Positions 27,784-35,500 of a stretch of 64,000 nucleotides of DNA are shown here, in pieces. This stretch comes from Pantoea sp. Cy-639 (GTDB taxonomy: Bacteria > Pseudomonadota > Gammaproteobacteria > Pseudomonadales > Pseudomonadaceae): contig NZ_VWXI01000002.1 in the NCBI RefSeq assembly GCF_011752525.1, positions 1-64,000 on the forward strand, written 5' to 3'. Every line of letters begins with the position of its first letter. Position 1 is the stretch's first letter. Under the pieces are notes generated by a model, which saw only the letters and a program-made list of their open reading frames with translations, did not search any database and was not told the origin of the DNA. The position numbers and the translations under genes were made by a program.

Positions 27784-28179
27784 TCAGGGCGCTGGCTGTT
27801 GCTCGCCGATCGCATCCCAGCCTTCCTTGACCGTGATCAACAGGCGCGCCACTTCGTCGATGATCTCAGGGTCGCCCTTGACGTTGGCCTCGACCAGGCG
27901 ACGGCTCATGTAGGTGTACAGGTTATCCAGGTCGCTCAGGCTGTCCGCATGGTTTTCCAGATCAAGGCCTTCGCGCAGACCGCCAATGATATCGATGGCC
28001 TTGCCGATCAAGATGCCCCGCTGGGCGATGTCCTTGCGGGCAATGGCGCCCTTGGCCTGGGCCAGGCGATCGAGGCCGCCCTGCATGAGCATCTGCACCA
28101 GACGGTGCGGGCTGGCTTCGGAAGTCTGTGCCACACCGTTGACTTTCTGGTATTGCCGAAGGGCCAACATCGGGTTCAT
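27784..28179 (-). CDS. fliS: Flagellin export chaperone FliS
   Basis: A 131-residue helical chaperone that binds the C-terminus of flagellin and prevents early polymerisation. It begins MNPMLALRQYQKVNGVAQTSEASPHRLVQMLMQG; the ALRQYQ segment and the SPHRLVQMLMQGGLDRL helix are family hallmarks. It has its own sigma-28-type promoter after the fliD terminator and is followed by the fliT-like gene. Confidence 0.95.
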   Translation of the reverse strand: MNPMLALRQYQKVNGVAQTSEASPHRLVQMLMQGGLDRLAQAKGAIARKDIAQRGILIGKAIDIIGGLREGLDLENHADSLSDLDNLYTYMSRRLVEANVKGDPEIIDEVARLLITVKEGWDAIGEQQPAP

Positions 28180-28219
28180 GAATCTGCCTCGCTGCAGCGA
28201 AAAGGTTGCATATACCGAT

Positions 28220-28246
28220 GTATCGCCGTCACGTCAAAAAACTTTA
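28220..28246 (-). promoter_or_regulatory. Sigma-28 (FliA) promoter of fliS
   Basis: The minus strand has TAAAGTTT, an 11-nt spacer and GGCGATAC; the -35 is perfect and the -10 matches GCCGATAA at 6 of 8 positions. A sigma-70-like pair (TTGACG, 17 nt, TATATG) overlaps it, so both polymerase forms may use the region. Confidence 0.7.
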
Positions 28247-28256
28247 GCGAGAAAGC

Positions 28257-28296
28257 AAAAAGCCCGGGGTGTCTGGCAGACATCCCGGGCTTTTTG
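28257..28296 (-). terminator. Rho-independent terminator of fliD
   Basis: Arms AGCCCGGG-TGTCT and AGACA-CCCGGGCT pair around a GGC/GCC loop with one G-T mismatch. The minus strand ends in TTTTTG. It starts 15 nt after the fliD stop. Confidence 0.88.
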
Positions 28297-28310
28297 TCAG
28301 TACCGATCGA

Positions 28311-29726
28311 TCAGGACTTCTTCTGCGCGTTGATCGCCTCGAAGAACGAAGTGATCTGCTTGGCCTGATCCTGCATCTTGCCAAGGGCGGCATCCAGGGC
28401 CGAGTACTTCTTGGTCAGCGAGGTAGTGAGCATCTCCACCCGACGATCCAGGGCCGCCTGCTGATTGGCAAGGTTCGTCGCCACCTTGTCGAGATTGCCC
28501 TTACGGGTATCGAGCGTGCCGCCGGTGGAATTGTACGGATCGATAGCCTTGTTCATTCGCTCGAACACGCCATTGCTTCCAGTGAACAACTCCTGAACCT
28601 CTGGACCGAGCTTCTTGTCATTCAGCGCCGCATTGAACTTGACGCTGTTGAACTCCAGCGTGCCGTCCTTCTGGGTGTTGATACCCAACTGGCTCAGGGT
28701 GGTCAGCTTGTCCCCGGCTCCGGTCTCAGCCAGCACCTTGCGCACATCGCCAAGCAGTGCACGGGTGGTCGGGTCGTTGGTCAACGGGCCAAGCACCAGC
28801 TTGTCCTTCGAGTCGCGAGACGTGGAGGTAAGCGAGGTGACCGCCTTTTGCAGCGTGTTGTAGGCATCGACGAAGGCTTGAACGGACTTCTTCAGGCCTT
28901 CGTTGTCAGCCGCCACGGTGACCTTGGTCCCGGAGGTGATATTGCCCGCCGAGTCCTTGGGCGATGCGCCCGTCAACTCCAGGGAGATACCACTGATGGC
29001 ATTGCTGACGGTATTGGAGGCACTGGTCAGGTTCAAGCCGTCGATGGAGAACTTGGCATCCTGTGCCAGGGCCGTGATGAAGCCCGCGCCGCTGCCCGAC
29101 ATCTGCTGCGTGCCATCGATGGTCAGCTCGGGAATGCCGCCAACCGAGATGTCGCTGCCAGCACCCGTGGTGGTGGAGCCGAACACCAGGCGCGAACCGC
29201 CGGCTTCGTTGATGATGTTGGCGGTGATCCCGTTGGCGCTCATTTCCTTGTTGATCTGGTCACGAACGCTCTGCAGCGTGGCACCACTGCCAACGGTGAT
29301 CTTGTAGTCCTTGCCATTCTGGCTGATGGTCATCTCGCCGGCGCTGATCGGCGTACTGGCACCACCTGCGAATTGCTGGCTGGCAACCTTGGAGCCGGTG
29401 GCCAACTGGCCAACCTTGATGTCGTAGCTACCCGCGACTGCGGTGTTGCTCGACTTGATCTTGACCACGCTTTCGTTTGCGGAAGTACCTGCAAACGCAT
29501 TGAACGATGGCGCGTCCTTGTCGTTCAGCTTCTTCATGGCATCCTGGAACGCCGTCAGGGCACTGCGCAGGGAGCCGATACCGGAGATCATCGCCGAGTT
29601 GTTGGCGTTCTGGCGGGTGATCTGGTTCGACTTGGCCGCAGTGTCGGCATTGACCAGCACCTTGACGATATTGGTGATATCGAGGCCGGAACCGAGACCC
29701 GTGCTGGAAGTAAGTGGGCTTGCCAT
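28311..29726 (-). CDS. fliD: Flagellar filament cap protein FliD
   Basis: A 471-residue capping protein that folds flagellin into the growing tip; in pseudomonads it also binds mucin. The N-terminal region has SPLTSSTGLGSGLDITNIVKVLVNAD, the conserved FliD_N segment. The C-terminal FliD_C region ends in a coiled stretch LANQQAALDRRVEMLTTSLTKKYSALDAALGKM. GAGAGGGAT precedes the ATG. Downstream is a strong terminator; upstream lies flaG after 78 nt. Confidence 0.95.
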   Translation of the reverse strand: MASPLTSSTGLGSGLDITNIVKVLVNADTAAKSNQITRQNANNSAMISGIGSLRSALTAFQDAMKKLNDKDAPSFNAFAGTSANESVVKIKSSNTAVAGSYDIKVGQLATGSKVASQQFAGGASTPISAGEMTISQNGKDYKITVGSGATLQSVRDQINKEMSANGITANIINEAGGSRLVFGSTTTGAGSDISVGGIPELTIDGTQQMSGSGAGFITALAQDAKFSIDGLNLTSASNTVSNAISGISLELTGASPKDSAGNITSGTKVTVAADNEGLKKSVQAFVDAYNTLQKAVTSLTSTSRDSKDKLVLGPLTNDPTTRALLGDVRKVLAETGAGDKLTTLSQLGINTQKDGTLEFNSVKFNAALNDKKLGPEVQELFTGSNGVFERMNKAIDPYNSTGGTLDTRKGNLDKVATNLANQQAALDRRVEMLTTSLTKKYSALDAALGKMQDQAKQITSFFEAINAQKKS

Positions 29727-29804
29727 GCTGTTATCCCTCTCGTAAACGCGTCAGTCCTGCTCCGCAAGCCTGACATGAATCACGCCATCGATGCTCGCCG
29801 CCGG

Positions 29805-30161
29805 TCAGACCTTGGCGTCGAACAGAACACTTTTGACATCGCTCAGGCTGTGAGCGATCCGCAGAGCCTCTTCCGAGGGGATCTGCCTGATCAGCTCACC
29901 AGTTTCACTGGCGACGACCTTGACCACGATCTTACCGGACTCTTCATCAGTGAAGAACTCCAGGTTGCGTCGGGTCTCTTTAAGAAATTTTTCTATCTCG
30001 GAGACGGCGTCCTTGACCTTGTCGGTGTCATGCACGCGCGACATGTCTTTCTTCTCGCCATCACCAGAAAACTCTGCCGGCCGGGAAACCGGCTTCTCGG
30101 CAACCTGCTCAGCCGGGCGCGCAGCCTGATAAGACAGGTTCAACTTGAGGCTCATGTCCAT
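29805..30161 (-). CDS. flaG: Flagellar protein FlaG
   Basis: A 118-residue protein of the FlaG family, found beside fliC and linked to filament length. The C-terminal domain is conserved: LEFFTDEESGKIVVKVVASETGELIRQIPSEEALRIAHSL. The N-terminal half is polar and variable. The ATG at 30161 (MDMSLKLN) follows GAGGTGG, which lies only about 10 nt after the fliC terminator hairpin. It probably shares the fliC transcript by read-through, then leads into fliD. Confidence 0.92.
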   Translation of the reverse strand: MDMSLKLNLSYQAARPAEQVAEKPVSRPAEFSGDGEKKDMSRVHDTDKVKDAVSEIEKFLKETRRNLEFFTDEESGKIVVKVVASETGELIRQIPSEEALRIAHSLSDVKSVLFDAKV

Positions 30162-30179
30162 GTCCACCACCTCATAATG

Positions 30180-30216
30180 AAAAGGCGGGGAAGCGCCTGG
30201 AGAGCACTTCCCCGCC
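30180..30216 (-). terminator. Rho-independent terminator of fliC
   Basis: The minus strand forms GGCGGGGAAG / CTTCCCCGCC around a loop of about 13 nt and then reads TTTTC. It lies between the fliC stop and the flaG ribosome site. No room for a separate flaG promoter remains downstream of it. Confidence 0.88.
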
Positions 30217-30233
30217 ATCAGCTATCAGGCAGA

Positions 30234-31082
30234 TTAGCCCAGCAGCTTCAGGACTGCCGATGGCAGTTGGTTGGCCTGGGCCAGAACCGAGGTCGAAGCT
30301 TGCTGCAGAGTCTGCTGCTTGGTCAGCTGGGCAGTTTCAGCAGCGAAGTCGGTGTCCTGTACACGGCCACGAGCGGCTTCGGCGTTCTCGTTGATGTTCT
30401 GCAGGTTGTTGATGGTGCTGGTCAGACGGTTCTGAGCGGCACCCAGGTCAGCACGGTTGGTGTTGATGGTCTGCAGAGCCTTGTCGATAGCGGTGACGGC
30501 GGCGCTGTAGTTGGTTTCGGCCAGGGCGCTGGTCGAACCTTGGATGTTGACGGTCGAAGCGATGCCCAGGGAAACGGCGTCGAACTTCTGGCCCAGGTTG
30601 ATGCTGATCTGGTTGATCGAACCGGTGTTCGAGCCGACCTGGAAGGTCATGGTCGAAGCCGAACCGTCCAGCAGGTTCTTGCCGTTCAGCTGAGTGGACT
30701 GAGCGATACGGGTCAGTTCCGAGGCCAGCGACTGGAACTCTTTGTCCAGAGCGGCACGGTCGTCGGTGCTGTTGGAGTCGTTTCGCGACTGCAGTGCCAG
30801 TTCGCGCATACGCTGCAGCATGTTGGTCTGCTCTTGCATCGCGCCTTCAGCGGTCTGGGCGATGGAGATACCGTCGTTGGCGTTCTTGATAGCCATGGTC
30901 TGACCGCGGATCTGCGAAGTCATGCGGGTAGCGATCTGCAGGCCGGCGGCGTCGTCTTTGGCGCTGTTGATTTTCAGGCCGGAGGACAGACGGGTCATCG
31001 AAGTGCTCAGTGCGTCGGAAGCACGGTTCAGGTTCTTCTGAACGCCCAGAGAGGTGGTGTTGGTGTTTACAGTCAAAGCCAT
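30234..31082 (-). CDS. fliC: Flagellin FliC (short, 282 residues)
   Basis: The filament subunit. The N-terminal D0/D1 helices (MALTVNTNTTSLGVQKNLNR) and the C-terminal D1/D0 helices (QASTSVLAQANQLPSAVLKLLG) are complete. The centre is only a small Ser/Thr-rich stretch, about residues 135-205, so the outer D2/D3 domains are minimal. The plant-sensed flg22 region is residues 30-51 (RLSSGLKINSAKDDAAGLQI at 31-50). Central Ser/Thr residues are likely glycan sites given the neighbouring island. It has its own sigma-28 promoter and a strong terminator. Confidence 0.97.
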   Translation of the reverse strand: MALTVNTNTTSLGVQKNLNRASDALSTSMTRLSSGLKINSAKDDAAGLQIATRMTSQIRGQTMAIKNANDGISIAQTAEGAMQEQTNMLQRMRELALQSRNDSNSTDDRAALDKEFQSLASELTRIAQSTQLNGKNLLDGSASTMTFQVGSNTGSINQISINLGQKFDAVSLGIASTVNIQGSTSALAETNYSAAVTAIDKALQTINTNRADLGAAQNRLTSTINNLQNINENAEAARGRVQDTDFAAETAQLTKQQTLQQASTSVLAQANQLPSAVLKLLG

Positions 31083-31165
31083 GACGAATTCCTCGTTGGA
31101 TGGGTACTACGGCTTCCGGCCTTGGCAATTCGCCGGGTAGGTGGCCTAGAGAACCTTCGTAATGT

Positions 31166-31192
31166 TTATCGTCGTCAGGGCAGTTTGCTTTA
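31166..31192 (-). promoter_or_regulatory. Sigma-28 (FliA) promoter of fliC
   Basis: The minus strand has TAAAGCAA, an 11-nt spacer and GACGATAA (7/8 match to GCCGATAA). The predicted leader is about 75 nt, and GAGGA precedes the fliC ATG. Confidence 0.85.
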
Positions 31193-31276
31193 GGGCGAAT
31201 TCTCAAAAAATTTACTGGCATCCTGCCACCCCAATGAAATCAGGGGTTTGACGCCAGAATTCAATCGTCGAAAATG

Positions 31277-31314
31277 AAAAAAAGCGCGGCAGGCAGAACC
31301 CACGGCGCTTTTTT
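31277..31314. terminator. Terminator after the KAS-III gene
   Basis: Arms AAAAAAGCGC and GCGCTTTTTT flank a loop of about 17 nt. The hairpin has A- and T-tracts on both sides, so it could work on either strand. Its main role is probably ending the minus-strand KAS-III message before the fliC promoter. Confidence 0.8.
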
Positions 31315-31329
31315 CGACACCCCATCACT

Positions 31330-32265
31330 TCAGTCTGTGCGCTCGATGATCGCCGAGCCCCACGACAAGCCCACGCCAAAACCGCTCAGCGCCACGCGCT
31401 TGTGCAGCGAACCAAGCACATGCTTCTCGAGCAGCAGCGGAATGCTCGAGGACACGGTATTGCCGGTCTCGACCATGTCCTTGACGAACTTCTCGCGATG
31501 ACGCCCCTCGTCGAAACGCTGGGAAACCGCATCGACGATCGCCGCGCTGCCTTGATGCAGGCAATAGAGATCGACGTCGTCGGCTTGCAACTGACTCGCC
31601 TCAAGTAGCTGCTGCAGATGCGCCGGCACCTTGACCAGCGCGAAATTGTAGACCTGCCGGCCATTCATGAAGAACTTGCCATCGGTCGTGCGCAGGTGCT
31701 CGGCGCCTGCGCCATCGCTGCCGAACAGCGACTTGCCGAGCTGCCAGGTGGCGCCCTCGCCCATCCAGGTGGCGGTGGCAGCATCGCCAAACAGCATGGT
31801 GGTATTGCGATCCTCCGGATCGACAATCTTCGAATACGGGTCAGCAGTCAGCAGCAGGCCGCATTTCAAGCCTGCCGCCTCCATGAAGCCTTTCATGGCG
31901 TAAAGACCATAGACATAGCCAGAGCACCCCAGCGAGACGTCAAATGCGGCGACGGCAGTGGACAGCCCAAGTTTGTGCTGGACGATAGCCGCGGTATGCG
32001 GCAAGCCCTCGGCATCACCATTCTGGGTGACGACGATGACGATATCGATGGAGGCAGGATCCAGCGCCGGATTGGCGGCGAACAACGTGCGGGCGGCCTC
32101 GACGCACAGGTCAGAGGTTTCCTGGTCAACAGCTTTGCGCGGCAGGAAGGTCGAGCCAATTTTGCCGAAGATGAAATCCTGGTCTTTGCCGAATTTCGCA
32201 CCCTGAGCGTAGTTGTCCACGCCTTCGACAGGTACGTAACTGGCGATGCTTTTGATGCCAATCAT
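31330..32265 (-). CDS. Ketoacyl-ACP synthase III family protein of the flagellin glycosylation island (orf3-type)
   Basis: A 311-residue KAS-III fold condensing enzyme. The catalytic Cys lies in DVSLGCSGYVYGL, the His in YCLHQGSAA and the Asn in METGNTVSSSIP-like sequence (VETGNTVSSS), so the Cys-His-Asn triad is intact. KAS III normally joins acyl-CoA to malonyl-ACP. A homologous gene (orf3) sits beside fgt1/fgt2 and fliC in the P. syringae flagellin glycosylation island, where its loss alters glycosylation. Its likely role is making the acyl group for a modified amino sugar; this is inference. GGGAAG precedes the ATG. It lies between terminators, so it is its own transcript. Confidence 0.88.
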   Translation of the reverse strand: MIGIKSIASYVPVEGVDNYAQGAKFGKDQDFIFGKIGSTFLPRKAVDQETSDLCVEAARTLFAANPALDPASIDIVIVVTQNGDAEGLPHTAAIVQHKLGLSTAVAAFDVSLGCSGYVYGLYAMKGFMEAAGLKCGLLLTADPYSKIVDPEDRNTTMLFGDAATATWMGEGATWQLGKSLFGSDGAGAEHLRTTDGKFFMNGRQVYNFALVKVPAHLQQLLEASQLQADDVDLYCLHQGSAAIVDAVSQRFDEGRHREKFVKDMVETGNTVSSSIPLLLEKHVLGSLHKRVALSGFGVGLSWGSAIIERTD

Positions 32266-32364
32266 TGTGGCTTCCCGATGGAAATAGCGAAAATACGCGG
32301 GTTAAAGGGCCATCAGCACACACGCTGCACGCCGCGCCGACATGGCTACCCGCAGACTCAATAG

Positions 32365-32416
32365 ATTAAAGATGCACGTTTCGACTGCCAAGTCACTGTT
32401 GTGACGACCCCGTCAC
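32365..32416 (-). promoter_or_regulatory. Candidate promoter and GTCAC/GTGAC operator of the KAS-III gene
   Basis: The minus strand has TTGGCA, 15 nt, TTTAAT (32365-32391). Immediately upstream, 32392-32416 carries three alternating half-sites on the plus strand, GTCAC-TGTT-GTGAC-GACCCC-GTCAC, forming two overlapping inverted repeats. This would suit a regulator touching the -35 region. The 15-nt spacing is short, so the promoter call is weak. Apart from this and the hairpin at 32465, the 310-nt gap shows nothing else I recognise. Confidence 0.35.
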
Positions 32417-32464
32417 GGCCGCACTGCCGAAAAAGAGGCGCAGTGGCTTTGAAAATGCCACCGC

Positions 32465-32495
32465 AAAAAAAAACCGGGGCATTATCCGCCCCGGT
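32465..32495 (-). terminator. Terminator of the glycan operon
   Basis: The minus strand reads ACCGGGGC-GGATAAT-GCCCCGGT followed by a run of T. The 8-bp stem and long U-tract make it a strong terminator, 80 nt after the giant glycosyltransferase stop. Confidence 0.93.
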
Positions 32496-32575
32496 CTACC
32501 CACCAGCTACCCGCCCTTAGAAGACGATAGCCACACCAATCATGGCGAGCCCTTCACCTGCTGATAGCCGAGCGA

Positions 32576-35500
32576 TCAAGCCGGCAACCACCCTGCCCGC
32601 CAGCGCAACAGGTTCTCGCCTTCGAGCATGCGGTCGCGCAACACCTGAGAACGCAGCGCATCCCCCATGCGCGCCGTGGCATCCAAGTCATCGAGATGCA
32701 TGCGAACTGCGGCAAACCAGTCTTCGCGACGGTTGCGCACCCAGGTAACCCGCAAGTCGCCCTGTCGGCGGGCAAGCTCGCTACAGATCACCGGCACCCC
32801 ACAAGCGCCGAGCTCCAGTACCGGCAGGTCATCCCTGCACTCATTGAAAAACCCGTCAGCGAGCGGCCATAGCGCAAGATCGAGATCAAGCCGGGCAAGT
32901 TGCAACGGGTAGTCATGGCCCTCCAACCGTGCTCGGCACTCGACCATATATGGACGCAGCGCGTCAGGACACTCGCCGACAAACACCCAATCGACATCAT
33001 CGGCCAATGCCTTGACGACCTCCTCCACCAGGGCCAGATCCTGGGGCGCAAGATCCTTGCCGAGCAGACCTACTCGCGGCTTGCCTCCAACGCAACGCCC
33101 CCCGGCGAGCCCCGACCACTGGACCGGATCAAGATAGCTGGGGACCACCTGGATAGGTCGACGGCAATCCCCCAAGGCGTCAGCCAGCGCCTCACCGCTC
33201 ACCACCAGCCGGTCAACCAGAGCCAAACCCTGCCGCAAACTGCGCGCCACAGCCTGAGACATCTCCTCGCCAAACTCCGCGAGCGCGGGCAGTCCGGGCA
33301 GATAGGCATCGAGCTCAAACACTTTGAAGGCACGAGAGAACATTGACATCTGGCGCATACGCTCGATCTGATCTGCACTGATCTGGCGCTGCAGAACAAT
33401 GCTGTCAGGCGCATAGCGCTCAAGCTCCGCTAGCGTGAGGTGAGTCTGTATTACGCTTCCGTCCACCAGGCCGGCGCGCTTGAGTGCCTCCAGTGGCTGA
33501 CCGACACGCGGCCCAGCACTCTTCCCGTGTACATGGGCAAGTACCTTGGGCGTACCCTTGCACGACGACAACGGACTCCAGCTCGAACTGGTCGCAGCGA
33601 CTGTGAACGCCTCACCAACGAGGGCAAGATTGGCGTTGTACGAAGGGTCGCGCGCCAGAAGCGGCAACCAGCGAGCGTATATTGCCTCCTCCTGCTCAAC
33701 CGTCGCGACCGCCTCGGGCGTCTCACTGATCAGCAGCGCAGCACGTGGCGTCCAGACATTCAGGTAGCCGGCAGCCTGCAGGCGCAGGCATAGGTCCACA
33801 TCCGCCCAAGGCAATAGTTCCGGGCTCTCGTCAAAACCACCCATCTCAAGGAACAAGGCCCTACCCATCATCATGCACTTGCTACTCACCGCTGCATGAT
33901 TCTGGTCTACAGCCAAGCGATGCAGGTAGCCACCGGCATTCATCGGCAAGCCCTTGAAGACTCGACCCACAACCCCTTCCAGGCCAAGTACCAGTCCACC
34001 ATGACGAACGGTACAATCGCTCGCCAACAGCTTGGCCCCCACGGCCCCCACCTCTTGGCGACAAGCATGATTGACCAGTTGCTGCAGCCAGTCGTCCTCC
34101 AGCACGGCAACGCCGGCATCCAGCCACAGCAACAACTCACCCTCCGCCTGCCGGGCTGCCAGGTTGCGCACCTGCACCACGGACAGTTCACGCGGAACAC
34201 GCATGATCCTGACCAGGCCACTATCCAACTGCTCGACGGCCTCAAGCCAGGCCTGCAGCTCAGGTTCTTCCTCTCCCTGATCCAGCACCAGCACTTCGAA
34301 GTTTCGGTAGGTCGTTCGCTCGAGAATGGTTTCGACGCAGCGACGCACCCTCGCCAGCCCATCGTGCGTAGCGACCATGATGCTGACCAACGCCCCCTCG
34401 CCGACACCATAGTTGAGCTCATAGCGCCCGGGCAGCCGGCTGTGCACCGAAGCACCTTCGAAGCCCCTGGCCAGCAGATGCCGCTGAATCGCGTGCTGCT
34501 CAGCGGCGCAATCCACCAGCGGGACCTCATCACGTATCAGCCAAGGCTCGCTGACGTGCCCCAACCCCTCGAAGCCCTTTTCCTCGATCAGTCGCAGGAT
34601 CAGGTCGAATTCCATCGCCCGTCCCGCATCGGCGCGCAAGCCACCCAGCGCCAGCCAGGCATCACGATTGAACAACCAATGCCCAGCCATCACGCCCGGC
34701 AAACTGAGCAACATGTCCAGGTTCATGTCCGGACGCAAGGCCACTTGCAACGCACCCGTTGACGAGCGCACCACCTCGTCGCCGTAGATGGCTCGCAGAC
34801 CTGGCGCTTCGGCCACATCAAGCGCCGCAATCAGCAGACCGCTGGCCGTGAACTCCACCCCCGCATCGACCAGCATGAACCAGTCGAAGCCCCCCTCACG
34901 AACGGCGCGGTCGACCGCTGCTGGCAAGGACTCATCATCGATGCGCAAGATATGTAGCTTGTCACCAGGCGCGGTCGTACCCGGGAGATCCAGCACCGTC
35001 AACGCAACGATATCAAGATGCCGATAAAGGTTGTGGCCCGGGCTCAGGCTTCTCAACGTGAGCTCCAGGCGCTCAGCGCTACCCTCGCGATCCAGCACCA
35101 GAACCCCGAACCTCGGCGCGGCGCCACTTTCCAGATACCCATCAATCAGACACTGCTGTGCCTGTGTGGGTACGCGCGCAGCCAGCCAGGATGCCACCTC
35201 AGGCTCCACGTGCAACGGTGGGTACTCACGCAATGCCGCCTGGATCTGCTCCGCCACACTGGGCACCCGACCGCCCTTCGCCTCGATCTCGGCAATCTGC
35301 GGCGCGAACGAAGCACGGAACAGCGCTTCACGCATACCCTCGTATACAGCGCGATCTTCTATGCTGTCAGCCTCTCGAAGCCGAGTCTTGAGCTGATCGA
35401 GCAGCAGCAGTTGCGCATCGACCCCACCGTTAGCCGCCGAAGGTTTCAGCCCTTCATACACTTCTACCTGCCACTGCGACTCGGTCGCCAGGATCAGTGG

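Noticed and set aside
32443..32457. TGGCATTTTCAAAGC on the minus strand upstream of the KAS-III gene as a sigma-54 promoter.
   Set aside because: The -12 element is AAGC rather than TTGC and it lies about 180 nt from the gene.
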